From NCBI GenBank assembly GCA_038531315.1, contig JBCBBT010000031.1:1-38805 (forward strand): a stretch of DNA of 38,805 nt, read 5' to 3'. Origin of the DNA: JAJFFW01 sp038531315. Lineage in GTDB: Bacteria; Pseudomonadota; Alphaproteobacteria; Caulobacterales; Parvularculaceae. Both the position numbers and the translations under genes were made by a program. Shown piece by piece: positions 16,884 through 25,055 of the stretch; positions within the stretch are counted from its first letter, which is position 1, and the number at the start of each line of letters is the position of its first letter. The notes below the pieces were generated by a model. The model ran no database searches. It was not told the DNA's origin and saw only the letters and a program-made list of their open reading frames with translations.

Positions 16884-17894
16884 TTAACGCGACGTCATCT
16901 CGCGCATGCGAGCAAAGACATCGACGCCGATCTGATCGTAGACGCTCAGCAGATCGACCAACACCCAGTTTTCACGGATCATGCCGTTTTCGCATCGCCA
17001 GAAGTCGAGGCTGCGCATGGTGATTTGCTGATTGGCCGGGGCGATGCCCATCCAGCCCCCGCCCGAGACCGTCGCCTTCATATTCGGCCACCCGGTGACG
17101 GCGACATAGTCTCCGTCCGCAAAGAAGGTTCCCGCGCCTTCCCGGTCCGGCAGGGCGTTCAGAAAGGGGATTTGGTGACGCCGGCGAAAACCGTCGAGCC
17201 CGCGACCCGCACCGATGCCATACGGACCGTACCAGGAGCATTTCGGATGCCAATAATGGTCAAGGCGCATGGCCTCGACGCCGCCTGATGCGAAATTCCC
17301 AAGATCAGCGCACATGGCTGCGACAAGCTTCTGGCTCTGTTGTGCGTGATCGCCATTGCGATTGACAATCGCAAGGCCGTCCTGTGTTGACGGGGCCTGT
17401 GCGTAGAATTGAGCGCCGAGTTGCGGCGTCATCGGCCACGCCCCCGCCTGATGCATGAGTTCGGGAATGTCCCAGAGCGCCTGAACCTCGACGATCTGAT
17501 CGCCGTCGAGCCGGTAAAACTCGTGAAACCGCACGGTCGCAAATTGGCCGGTCGGCGGAATATCGAGGAACGGTTTTGTGAACGCCCCCGTATAATACCC
17601 GCAACATCCAACCCAGATCGCCGCGTCCTCCGCGGCGCCGGCCATCACGATCGCATCGCGGCGCTCAAATGAGGCGAAGGCGTGCGCGAGCGGCGACAGC
17701 GCGCTTTCAAAGAAATCGTCGGCGCCGCTGAGACGTTCAAACGGATAAGCAAGCTGAATGATCGGGGCCGGTGCAAAGGCCGCCCGTATGGCCGCGCTAA
17801 GCGCTTTGGCGTCGAAATCATAGAGCGCCGACCGGATCGGCGCGATTGTTTGTCTGGCGGAATCGCGCGCCTTTTGGTCGATGTCTTCCTGCAC
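16884..17894 (-). CDS. Tandem SnoaL/NTF2-fold protein (copy 2)
   Basis: A 336-residue paralogue of the protein at 8859-9845, again two SnoaL-like halves. Shared C-terminal landmarks are 'WYGPYGIGAGRGLDGFRRRH', 'PFLNALPDREG', 'TGWPNMKATVSGGGWMG' and 'MRSLDFWRCENG...ENWVLVD'. The start is GTG at 17894, supported by GGAGAAG upstream. No signal peptide is present. It is transcribed away from the alpha/beta hydrolase operon, sharing the intergenic operator D about 68 bp upstream. A role in cyclisation, isomerisation or hydrolysis of a pathway intermediate is plausible from the fold, but the reaction is unknown. Confidence 0.8.
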   Translation of the reverse strand: MQEDIDQKARDSARQTIAPIRSALYDFDAKALSAAIRAAFAPAPIIQLAYPFERLSGADDFFESALSPLAHAFASFERRDAIVMAGAAEDAAIWVGCCGYYTGAFTKPFLDIPPTGQFATVRFHEFYRLDGDQIVEVQALWDIPELMHQAGAWPMTPQLGAQFYAQAPSTQDGLAIVNRNGDHAQQSQKLVAAMCADLGNFASGGVEAMRLDHYWHPKCSWYGPYGIGAGRGLDGFRRRHQIPFLNALPDREGAGTFFADGDYVAVTGWPNMKATVSGGGWMGIAPANQQITMRSLDFWRCENGMIRENWVLVDLLSVYDQIGVDVFARMREMTSR

Positions 17895-17961
17895 GCGGTC
17901 TTCTCCATTTCATGTGAAAAAACAAAACGGTAGTGGCAAATCCGAAAAAATCTTGGTGATT

Positions 17962-17977
17962 TTGACTTCGAAGTACA
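17962..17977. promoter_or_regulatory. Operator site D of the LacI-type regulon
   Basis: TTGACTTCGAAGTACA shares the right half GAAGTACA and the central TTCGAA with the other sites. It lies between the divergent SnoaL copy 2 gene and the alpha/beta hydrolase operon, 16 bp before the hydrolase start at 17993. Confidence 0.7.
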
Positions 17978-17992
17978 TTAGTGTCCAGAGCG

Positions 17993-18718
17993 ATGTCTCG
18001 CTTGCCGATTGTCTTTGCGCCAGGACTTATGTGCGATGCACGCCTGTTTGAGAAACAAGCGGCGGCCATTGGCGCAGAGCGACCGGTTTTGCATGCGGAT
18101 CTCTCCCGCGACGATACGATTGAGGCGATGGCCGCCCGGCTTGTGGATGCGGCGCCCGATAAATTTTACCTCGCGGGATTGTCGATGGGCGCCATTGTCG
18201 CTTTTGAAGTCTGGCGGCTGGCGCGCGATCGCGTCGCTGGATTGGCGCTGTTGAATACAACGCCGTTTTCGGACTCGCCGGCGCGCCGTGAGGTGCGCCA
18301 ATCGCAAATCACCCGCGTGCGCGGCGGCGATCTTGCGACGGTCGTGATGGAAGAGCTAAAGCCGAATTATCTCGGGTCAAGAAGCAAAAGCGATCAACAG
18401 GTCCTGAACGAGATCGCGGCCATGGCTGATCATCTTGGCGCCGATGTTTTCGAGCGCCAGTCCTGCGCCTTGATGCGCCGACAGGACAGCGCCGACACCC
18501 TTACCGAGATCGACTGTCCGACGCTGATTGTCGCCGGCGATGAAGACGAGGTATGCCCGCCAGAACTCCATGAGATTATGGCGTCGGCGATTGTAAGATC
18601 GGCGCTGCACATTCTGCGCGATTGCGGGCACTTATCGACAATGGAAGCGCCCGACCGCGTAACGACGCTTTTGAAACACCATATAGACCTAACCGAAACG
18701 GGGTTGCAGAAATCATGA
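17993..18718 (+). CDS. Alpha/beta hydrolase
   Basis: A 241-residue alpha/beta hydrolase. The nucleophile elbow is 'AGLSMGAIVAFE' with Ser64. The acid is in 'VAGDEDEVCPPELH' and the His is in 'CGHLSTMEAPD', giving a complete triad; 'VFAPGLMCD' near the N-terminus is the oxyanion-hole region. It probably hydrolyses an ester, lactone or C-C bond in the pathway. The ATG at 17993 is chosen over the GTG at 17981, which would place translation immediately next to operator D. The stop overlaps the start of the MetE-like gene (ATGA), indicating coupled translation. Confidence 0.85.
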   Translation: MSRLPIVFAPGLMCDARLFEKQAAAIGAERPVLHADLSRDDTIEAMAARLVDAAPDKFYLAGLSMGAIVAFEVWRLARDRVAGLALLNTTPFSDSPARREVRQSQITRVRGGDLATVVMEELKPNYLGSRSKSDQQVLNEIAAMADHLGADVFERQSCALMRRQDSADTLTEIDCPTLIVAGDEDEVCPPELHEIMASAIVRSALHILRDCGHLSTMEAPDRVTTLLKHHIDLTETGLQKS

Positions 18719-19869
18719 AAACGAGTACCGACCGTATTTTGACCACCCATGTCGGCAGCTTGCCGCGCTCACAAGCGGTCACGGACGGCGTCTTCGCCCA
18801 TGAACAAGGGAAACTCGACGACGTCGACGGATTTCGAACCACTATTGCGGCGGCTGTTGTCGATGTTGTTGCGAAACAAAAAGCCGCCGGGGTCGATGTC
18901 GTCAGCGACGGCGAGATGAGCAAGATTTCCTACGCCACCTACATCAAGGACCGGATCAGCGGCTTTGACGGCGACAGCCCGCGCAATCCGCCGAAGGACC
19001 TTGAGGAGTTTCCGGGCTTTCTGGAGCGCCAGGCGAAAGGCGGCGGCACGCCTTCATACAGGCGGCCAAAATGTGTCGGCGAAATTGCGCTGAAGGACAT
19101 GCAGCCGCTTGAAGAAGACCTGTCGAATTTCACAAAGGCTCTGCAGGCGGCCGAGCCAGCGGAAGGCTTCATGAACGCAGCGTCGCCGGGGGTGATCGCG
19201 CTTTTTCAGCCTAATGAGTATTATCCCACCCATGAGGCCTATCTTGAGGCGCTCGCCGAAGCGATGCGTCACGAATATGAAGCGATCGTTGAGGCGGGCT
19301 TTGTCCTTCAACTTGACTCGCCCGATCTTGGTCTTGGGCGACACATGATCTTCAAGGATCAGGACGACGCCGCCTATGAGCGGCTCGCACGTCAGCATGT
19401 CGATGCGCTAAACCACGCGACGCGGAACATTCCGGCTGAGAAAATGCGGCTTCACGTTTGTTGGGGGAATTATGAGGGCCCTCACCATTGCGATGCGCCG
19501 ATGGATATGGTTCTGCCGATCGCGCTGCGGGCAAAACCGCAAGCCTTGCTGTTTGAAAGCGCCAATCCGCGCCATGCCCATGAGTGGGAGGTCTTTGCGA
19601 GCGCTGATTTGCCGGATGACAAAATTCTGGTGCCCGGCGTCATCGACTCAACGACCAACTTTATTGAACACCCCAAGCTGATCGCGGAACGGATCGGGCG
19701 CTTTGCAGACATTGTCGGACGCGAGCGCGTTATCGCCGGCACCGATTGTGGATTTTCAACCTTTGCCGGTTTCGGCGCCGTCGATCCCGATATTGTTTAC
19801 GCCAAACTGTCGGTGCTTGCCGAAGGCGCGGCGCTCGCGAGCACGCGGCTATGGTCGAGGGCCGCCTGA
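18715..19869 (+). CDS. MetE-like (cobalamin-independent methionine synthase II family) zinc protein
   Basis: A 384-residue protein matching the C-terminal catalytic half of MetE: 'ILTTHVGSLPRS' at the start, zinc ligands His247 and Cys249 in 'LHVCWGNYEGPHH', and Cys345 in 'AGTDCGFSTF'. The N-terminal folate-binding half of true MetE is absent. Proteins of this size include stand-alone methyltransferases and epoxyalkane:coenzyme M transferase, all of which activate a thiol on zinc. In this operon, between a hydrolase (ATGA overlap) and an aldolase (TGATG overlap), a catabolic role such as demethylation or thiol addition is more likely than methionine synthesis (inference). Confidence 0.88.
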   Translation: MKTSTDRILTTHVGSLPRSQAVTDGVFAHEQGKLDDVDGFRTTIAAAVVDVVAKQKAAGVDVVSDGEMSKISYATYIKDRISGFDGDSPRNPPKDLEEFPGFLERQAKGGGTPSYRRPKCVGEIALKDMQPLEEDLSNFTKALQAAEPAEGFMNAASPGVIALFQPNEYYPTHEAYLEALAEAMRHEYEAIVEAGFVLQLDSPDLGLGRHMIFKDQDDAAYERLARQHVDALNHATRNIPAEKMRLHVCWGNYEGPHHCDAPMDMVLPIALRAKPQALLFESANPRHAHEWEVFASADLPDDKILVPGVIDSTTNFIEHPKLIAERIGRFADIVGRERVIAGTDCGFSTFAGFGAVDPDIVYAKLSVLAEGAALASTRLWSRAA

Positions 19870-20645
19870 TGGCGGCGGGGTTTCGCGAGCGCTTGCGCGC
19901 CGGGGCGCCGCTGGTCGGTGTGTGGGTCAAGACCCCGTCACATATTGTGGCCGAGGTGCTCGGGCTGACGTCGCTTGATTGCGTTTGTCTTGATGCCGAG
20001 CACGCCCCCTTCGACCGGTTGGCAATCGACGCCTCAATCGCGGCGCTGCGCGCGGCGAGCATGCCGGGCCTTGTCAGGATCCCGCATTTATCGGCGGACC
20101 ATGTATTGAACGCGCTCGATTGCGGCGCAGCTGGCGTCGTGGCGCCGCATGTGAAATCGCGCGAGGAGGCGGAGGCGCTGGCGGCCATGTGCCGGTATCA
20201 GGCGGGCGGGCGCGGTTATGCAGGCTCGTCGCGAGCCGCCGCTTATACGACATCATCGATGGCCGCCAATCTGGACCGCGCGGCAACGGAGACGACGATC
20301 ATCGCGCAGATTGAGGACCTCGACGCTGTCGATGCGATCGACGATATTTTGGGTGTTGATGGGATCGATTGTTTTTTCATTGGGCGCATTGATTTGACGG
20401 TCGCCCTTGGCGCGGCGTCGCCGAACGATCAGGCCGTTATCGACGCTGTTGAAAAAATCTGCCGGGCCGGACGCGCCGCGGACAAGCGCATCGGGATGTT
20501 CGTCAGCGATCTTGAAGAAATTCCGCAATGGATCGATCAGGGCGCGAGCTTTTTCGCTTTGAAGTCCGATCACACATTTTTGCTCGAGGGGGCACGGGCG
20601 CTGCGCGGTCAATTTGATCAGCTTACGGGCGCCGGAACATCGTAA
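19869..20645 (+). CDS. HpcH/HpaI-family class II aldolase
   Basis: A 258-residue TIM-barrel aldolase of the HpcH/HpaI/citrate-lyase-beta family. Diagnostic segments are 'VGVWVKTPSHIVAEVLG', 'VCLDAEHAPFD' (acid/base region), 'APHVKSREEAEALA', 'IAQIEDLDAVD' (metal-binding Glu) and 'FFIGRIDLTVALG'. The family cleaves 4-hydroxy-2-oxoacids, usually to pyruvate plus an aldehyde, using a divalent metal. The ATG overlaps the preceding stop (TGATG); an in-frame ATG at 19851 is an alternative. Its 3' end overlaps the convergent amidohydrolase gene by 28 bp. It probably makes the final C-C cleavage in the pathway. Confidence 0.88.
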   Translation: MAAGFRERLRAGAPLVGVWVKTPSHIVAEVLGLTSLDCVCLDAEHAPFDRLAIDASIAALRAASMPGLVRIPHLSADHVLNALDCGAAGVVAPHVKSREEAEALAAMCRYQAGGRGYAGSSRAAAYTTSSMAANLDRAATETTIIAQIEDLDAVDAIDDILGVDGIDCFFIGRIDLTVALGAASPNDQAVIDAVEKICRAGRAADKRIGMFVSDLEEIPQWIDQGASFFALKSDHTFLLEGARALRGQFDQLTGAGTS

Positions 20646-21523
20646 TATCGCATCGCATTATCAAGCGTCACTGCTTGAAGTGCGGATTTGTCTGGAATTA
20701 GCTCAACGAGCGCACGCCAAAAGCGCGTATAGTCGCCATATAGCTTGTCAACCGGAAAGTTCGAACCCGCCATACATCGCTGCGCGCCGAAGAGGGTCAA
20801 CGCATCGTTCACATATGGCGCAATATCATCGTACGTCCAGTCAGGCTTGAACATGCCAAAGCCGGAAAGTTTCATGTGGCAATTGGGAAGTTCGGCAAAC
20901 CGCGCCATGGCGTCGCGCCAATGGCGATAAGCGTCCGGCGATTGGTCCCAGGGTGATGCAAAATGGCAAATAGCGACCGGTAATTCGCGAATGCGCGTAA
21001 GCGCATCAAAAGTGGCCTCATATTGCGAGGCGACGAGTTGAAGCTCAAAACGAAGACCGCGCCGCGCGAGCGCTTCAAGACCCGCCGCGAAGCGAGGATC
21101 GTTCAATAGAGCGCCGGAACCTGTCTTCTCATCTTCCACCGGATGGCGCCCGACAATTTGTCGAACGCCGCGAAAGTTTGGGTACGCTGCATGTGCGTCA
21201 AGTATTGAGGTAAGAGTGTCGGCGGTTAAATCAGCATAACCGACGATCGCCGAAGGCAGACCATCTGCGTCGCTGCACGCCTGAAGCCACGCCGTCTCAT
21301 TGACAATATCGCTTTCGTCGACGCCGACTTGAATATGGGCCGAGCCGATAAGATCAAACGCGGTCGCGTCAGTCCTAAAATTGTGAACCAGATAATCTTC
21401 CTGGATCGGGGCGGGATCGCCAAAGAATCTTTTGACGCCTTTCGCCATCAGCCATGGATAATGGCAACGCGTCAGCGACCACAGATGATGATGCGCATCG
21501 AAAATCCGCATCTTCGCTGTCAT
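20618..21523 (-). CDS. Amidohydrolase-family protein, probable lactonase (COG3618-like)
   Basis: A 301-residue metal-dependent TIM-barrel hydrolase. 'MRIFDAHHHLWSLTRCHYPW' at the N-terminus carries the HxH motif (His11, His13). Further conserved parts include 'RGVRQIVGRHP', 'FELQLVASQ' and 'CHFASPWDQSPDAYRHWRDA'; the C-terminal 'CMAGSNFPVDKLYGDY' holds the expected 'GSNFP' motif. This group contains L-fuconolactonase and 2-pyrone-4,6-dicarboxylate lactonase, so hydrolysis of a sugar-acid or pyrone lactone is the best guess. The start overlaps the stop of the SnoaL copy 3 gene (ATGA), so they are translated as a pair under operator E. Confidence 0.87.
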   Translation of the reverse strand: MTAKMRIFDAHHHLWSLTRCHYPWLMAKGVKRFFGDPAPIQEDYLVHNFRTDATAFDLIGSAHIQVGVDESDIVNETAWLQACSDADGLPSAIVGYADLTADTLTSILDAHAAYPNFRGVRQIVGRHPVEDEKTGSGALLNDPRFAAGLEALARRGLRFELQLVASQYEATFDALTRIRELPVAICHFASPWDQSPDAYRHWRDAMARFAELPNCHMKLSGFGMFKPDWTYDDIAPYVNDALTLFGAQRCMAGSNFPVDKLYGDYTRFWRALVELIPDKSALQAVTLDNAMRYYDVPAPVS

Positions 21524-22608
21524 GAGTGCGAAAATCGATGGGTTGCGATCTGTCGGCGAATGGCGAGGGCGTCGAAGATGGTCGATTCCTCGCGAATGCG
21601 GCCATTGATCAGGCGCCAGTGGCTGACGCCCAGAATATACAGCGGCGCGCCGGACGCCTCCCCGAACAGGCCGTCGCCGCTATGCGTGCCGGTCAGGGTC
21701 CATCGAACAGCGACATCGCGGGCGTCGCCAAGGTAGGGGATCGATGCAACATGGTCGACGGACACATTAATCTGTGAAACCGCTTCGAAAAACCGTTGAA
21801 GATATTCGTTATATTCAAGTGTTCCGTAAAGAGATATTTCTGCAGGCAAGTGCGCGCCCACACGAAAATCGTAGATCGCCGGCAGCGCCTCGCCGTTTTT
21901 CTTGTTCCAGATTTCGTTGAATGCAAATCGAACAAAGTCGTCGATGTCTTCTTCCGGGCGCACCGGCTTCGATGGCTCGCCCCAGAACTGTCCGGCGATA
22001 CGCTCGCGCTCGCCCTCAAAAAACGAGATAAGATCGACGCCGTTCTCCCGGTCTTCCCGCGCCTGAGCGGCGGCGATTTCTTCAATATCGAGCCCCAGTT
22101 GCATGATGAGCGCGGCGTTGTCGCGTACTAACCATTCCTCGATCACCTGATTTTCACGGCAAAGACAATCGGCAATCGTTTTGATGCGGGCGCGTTTGCC
22201 TGTCGCCGGGCCAAATTCGGAGGCCCCCAGATTTGTCATGCGGCTGGTAATGAGATGTGACGAATAAAAGCCGTCATTCTCATTGCCGGACCAGATCACG
22301 TTGTCGCCGTCGAGGGTGCGGTCCGGAAACGCCGCGAGCGTCGCATGCGTGTTCGCTTCGACCGTCGCCGCGCCGACAATATCGCCGGCGAGCGTGTGGA
22401 TCATGCTGTCTTCGGAATAATATCTTCGGCAAAGCGCAACCTTGCGTTCGTGCCATATTCGATCGGTAATCCGGATAATATAGTCGGCGATGTCGACAAA
22501 CTCGTCGTCAAACCCGCGCATCGCCATGCGCCGGCCTGGCGGGTCAGGGGCCAGCAATTCGGCGATATCGGTTGTGGCGACATGCGTGACAGGGGCTGTT
22601 GTGGTCAT
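21520..22608 (-). CDS. Tandem SnoaL/NTF2-fold protein (copy 3, divergent)
   Basis: A 362-residue protein with two SnoaL-like domains joined by a charged linker (about residues 170-215). The first has 'RRYYSEDSMIHTLAGDIVGA' and 'FPDRTLDGDNVIWSGNENDG'. The second has 'YDFRVGAHLPAEISLYGTLE' and 'RWTLTGTHSGDGLFGEASGA'. It is more divergent than copies 1 and 2. The fold suggests a hydrolase, cyclase or isomerase. It is translationally coupled to the lactonase-type amidohydrolase, so the pair may convert successive intermediates. Operator E lies 58 bp upstream. No export signal is seen. Confidence 0.8.
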   Translation of the reverse strand: MTTTAPVTHVATTDIAELLAPDPPGRRMAMRGFDDEFVDIADYIIRITDRIWHERKVALCRRYYSEDSMIHTLAGDIVGAATVEANTHATLAAFPDRTLDGDNVIWSGNENDGFYSSHLITSRMTNLGASEFGPATGKRARIKTIADCLCRENQVIEEWLVRDNAALIMQLGLDIEEIAAAQAREDRENGVDLISFFEGERERIAGQFWGEPSKPVRPEEDIDDFVRFAFNEIWNKKNGEALPAIYDFRVGAHLPAEISLYGTLEYNEYLQRFFEAVSQINVSVDHVASIPYLGDARDVAVRWTLTGTHSGDGLFGEASGAPLYILGVSHWRLINGRIREESTIFDALAIRRQIATHRFSHS

Positions 22609-22665
22609 CGAGTTCCGTCCCGGCGTGATCGGTTATGCGCCTTCGGTTGTGCGCACGGCGGAAAA

Positions 22666-22681
22666 TTGCATGCGAATGCAA
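22666..22681. promoter_or_regulatory. Operator site E of the LacI-type regulon
   Basis: TTGCATGCGAATGCAA is one base short of a perfect 16-bp palindrome and nearly identical to site C. It lies between the divergent SnoaL copy 3/amidohydrolase operon (58 bp away) and the SnoaL copy 4 gene (73 bp away). Confidence 0.8.
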
Positions 22682-22753
22682 AAAAAGCTACGTCCGTCGC
22701 CATTCAATCCTCTATCGGCTGTGATGGCCAAGACATGGAAAGGGCGACGCCGC

Positions 22754-23203
22754 ATGACAAGCAAAGGATACAAAGAACGCATTATCGCCATGAACGATGC
22801 GCTCAACGATCACATAATCGACGGAATCGACGCCCATTTTTCGAAAAATTTTGTCTGGCGCGGCGGCGCCGGTCCCGGCACAAAAAACTCATTGAAGGAA
22901 TTTCAGGACGGTTGGCAACGCCCGTTTTTGAACGCCTTCAAGGATAAATACACGACCATCGATCTCATCCTTGAAGACGGGGATCTCGTCTCGGCCTATG
23001 GCGTTGTTGAGGCGACCCATAGCGGCGATTTCCTGGGGATGCCCGCGACCGGCAAGCGTATCAAGCTGAAATATATGGATTTCTGGCGCTTTGACGAAAA
23101 AGGGGAATGCGTCGAGAACTGGGTCCATCTGGATATTGTCGATGTGTTCCGCCAAATGGGACGCGACCTTCTGGAGGGAAAAGGTTGGGATGAGCGGCGC
23201 TGA
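22754..23203 (+). CDS. Single-domain SnoaL-like protein (copy 4)
   Basis: A 149-residue SnoaL/ester-cyclase-like protein that aligns by eye with the C-terminal half of copies 1 and 2: 'LKEFQDGWQRPFLNAFKDK', 'GVVEATHSGDFLGMPATGK', and 'MDFWRFDEKGECVENWVHLD' followed by 'FRQMGRDLLEG'. The 'HSGDFLGMPATGK' segment is typical of the SnoaL ester-cyclase family. The ATG at 22754 follows AAAGGG at a reasonable distance; the ATG at 22724 has no ribosome binding site. It is transcribed from the operator E region and precedes the cupin gene, which has its own operator F between them. Confidence 0.83.
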   Translation: MTSKGYKERIIAMNDALNDHIIDGIDAHFSKNFVWRGGAGPGTKNSLKEFQDGWQRPFLNAFKDKYTTIDLILEDGDLVSAYGVVEATHSGDFLGMPATGKRIKLKYMDFWRFDEKGECVENWVHLDIVDVFRQMGRDLLEGKGWDERR

Positions 23204-23234
23204 GCGCGGCGAATTTTATCCGGTTGCGAGCGCT

Positions 23235-23250
23235 TTGCATTCGAAGTACA
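23235..23250 (+). promoter_or_regulatory. Operator site F of the LacI-type regulon
   Basis: TTGCATTCGAAGTACA, used here as the consensus, lies 39 bp upstream of the cupin gene. Bases 23234-23249 are identical to site A read on the other strand. It is the last member of the series; nothing similar was found downstream of 24359. Confidence 0.8.
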
Positions 23251-23288
23251 TTTTTCCGGACAACTGAGCGGCGAGGGCGCGTCCGTCT

Positions 23289-24359
23289 ATGACGATTTCG
23301 GTTCAGGACATGGAGCGGCGGATTGTCCGCTATGGCGATCTCATCCCGTGCAACACCGCTTTTATTGATGCGCGCACGCCCGGCAGCGACAAGAAAGAAA
23401 ATTTCACCATTATTGGCCCGGGCGTTTCTGAAAATCCCGGCCAGCATGTGCATGTGAAGATACCCCATGGTTTTAACATCGGCGGGGCCCGCCAGCCGAA
23501 GGGATGCGTCAATTCCCAGCATAGTCACGAAACCGCTGAAGTTTTCCTCGTTCACACGGGTAAATGGGCCTTTCGCTGGGGCGAGACGGGTGACGACGGC
23601 GAGGTGATCCTCGGACCGGGCGACGTGATCTCGATCCCGGTTCATGTTTTCAGAGGCTTTGAGTGCGTCGAGGGCGAGGACAGCTTTCTGTTTGCAATTC
23701 TTGGCGGCGACGATCCCGGCCACGTGACGTGGGCGCCGTATGTCTTTGAGCAGGCGGCCAAACATGGCCTTGTCCTGACAAAAGCGGGCAGATTGATCGA
23801 CACAGCGATCGGCGAGCAGGTCCCTGACGGCGACGCGCCCTGCGCGCCCACAAGCGCGGCGACAGCGGCCAGCCTGCGGCGCATGACACGAGAGGAAATG
23901 TCTGCATGCGTTGTTTCCTGCAGTGAATTGCGCCAGGCGCCGGCGCAGACATCGTTCCTGTCCGCACGTTCGGTCGGAGTTGAGGAATACCCGGTTCTTG
24001 GGCCCGCGAACGCGCTTGAGAAAATTGACGCCGCCAAGGTCGCCAATCCTCACGGCTTCCACTTCCGTAAGCTTGTCTTCAAACCCAATGGCGTCATCCC
24101 TTCCCACAGCCGGGCTGAGGAAGATGTCGTGTTTGTCCATCGGGGCGCAATTTCATTGCACTGGGACGCGCATCATCTGATTCTCAATGAAGGCGATACG
24201 GCGACGATCCCTAAAGCAATGGCGCGCTGTTGGCGCAATGCCGGTACGTCCGATACGGAGCTTTTTGTCGTTCGCGGCGGCGATACGCCCGGCGGTCCAA
24301 GCTGGAGCGAGGAGAGCCCGCAGCACGCTGGGATCAGACAGCGCGAAATTGCCGAATAA
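23289..24359 (+). CDS. Bicupin domain protein
   Basis: A 356-residue protein with two cupin barrels. The first has 'CVNSQHSHETAEVFLVHTGK' and 'LGPGDVISIPVHVFRGFE', with His residues and a Glu that could bind a metal. The second has 'VIPSHSRAEEDVVFVHRGAI' and 'LNEGDTATIPKAMARCWRNAG', where the metal motif is less complete. The layout is like gentisate 1,2-dioxygenase or other bicupin dioxygenases and isomerases, but similarity to a specific enzyme is not clear. It is the last gene of the LacI-type regulon, controlled by operator F. It could be a ring-cleaving dioxygenase or a non-oxidative isomerase/hydrolase (inference). Confidence 0.78.
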   Translation: MTISVQDMERRIVRYGDLIPCNTAFIDARTPGSDKKENFTIIGPGVSENPGQHVHVKIPHGFNIGGARQPKGCVNSQHSHETAEVFLVHTGKWAFRWGETGDDGEVILGPGDVISIPVHVFRGFECVEGEDSFLFAILGGDDPGHVTWAPYVFEQAAKHGLVLTKAGRLIDTAIGEQVPDGDAPCAPTSAATAASLRRMTREEMSACVVSCSELRQAPAQTSFLSARSVGVEEYPVLGPANALEKIDAAKVANPHGFHFRKLVFKPNGVIPSHSRAEEDVVFVHRGAISLHWDAHHLILNEGDTATIPKAMARCWRNAGTSDTELFVVRGGDTPGGPSWSEESPQHAGIRQREIAE

Positions 24360-24595
24360 GTCTTTCAACAGACACCCTCGTATCAGGGGCGGTCGAAACG
24401 CCTGCTTTAATCACGACAGCCGCTGCAATGGCGTGCCAAATGGTGCGTGCCGGCGTTCAAGTTGTTGATATTATTAGAAAAATTTTCATTAACCAAAAAC
24501 GACGCCGCGGTGTGACCGCCGACACAGCGCCCGCCGCGCCCTCTGCTCTATGGTCTGTTAAACGATAACAAAACGACCAATCACGGAGAGAGACA

Positions 24596-24874
24596 ATGAA
24601 AAAATTCGTATCAACATCAATCGCTGCGCTGATCGCAATAATCGCTTGCGCGCCCGGCGCCTTGGCGGAAGAAGCCGCGCGCGAACCGCTCGCCGCGCAG
24701 GTTGCAGAACATCTTGCAGTATCGGCGGACGCGACGCAGACCAGGATTTTTGACCTGGTGATGGCCAACGCCGAAGCGAAAATCGCGCTCGATAGTGCGC
24801 GCCTGGACGCCGACAAGTCGTTGGAAGGCGCCGCGATCGCTGACGCCCAAGGCGATGCTGTTGTCTGGTTTTAG
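24596..24874 (+). CDS. Small secreted protein of unknown function
   Basis: A 92-residue protein with a clear Sec signal peptide (MKKFVSTSIAALIAIIACA... cleaved near 'GALAEE'), leaving a ~65-residue acidic, Ala-rich helical mature part. GGAGAGA lies 5 bp before the ATG. The 236 bp upstream, after the cupin gene, has no operator of the LacI series and no recognised element. I do not recognise the family; periplasmic localisation is the only supported statement. Confidence 0.65.
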   Translation: MKKFVSTSIAALIAIIACAPGALAEEAAREPLAAQVAEHLAVSADATQTRIFDLVMANAEAKIALDSARLDADKSLEGAAIADAQGDAVVWF

Positions 24875-24917
24875 ACCCGAAGAACAGCACACGCGTTTTC
24901 CGAGATAACGCTTGTCG

Positions 24918-25022
24918 CTACTGCGGCCGTAGCAACAGTTTTCCGACAAGCACGCTCACGCCTAGTCCCGAAGTTACCACCATCACGATACAGAATAACA
25001 AAGCTGTGCGGCGGGCTTTCAC
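24918..25022 (-). CDS. Possible single-span membrane microprotein
   Basis: On the minus strand a GTG-started frame encodes 34 residues with a basic N-terminus (KARR), a hydrophobic stretch 'TALLFCIVMVVTSGLGVSVL' and a short basic tail, which looks like a single-pass small membrane protein. There is no good ribosome binding site, and the frame lies antisense in the 181-bp gap between two secreted-protein genes. Chance is a real alternative. Confidence 0.22.
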   Translation of the reverse strand: MKARRTALLFCIVMVVTSGLGVSVLVGKLLLRPQ

Positions 25023-25055
25023 TATGCCGTTTTAAAGAGAGAGAGAAACTCTATC

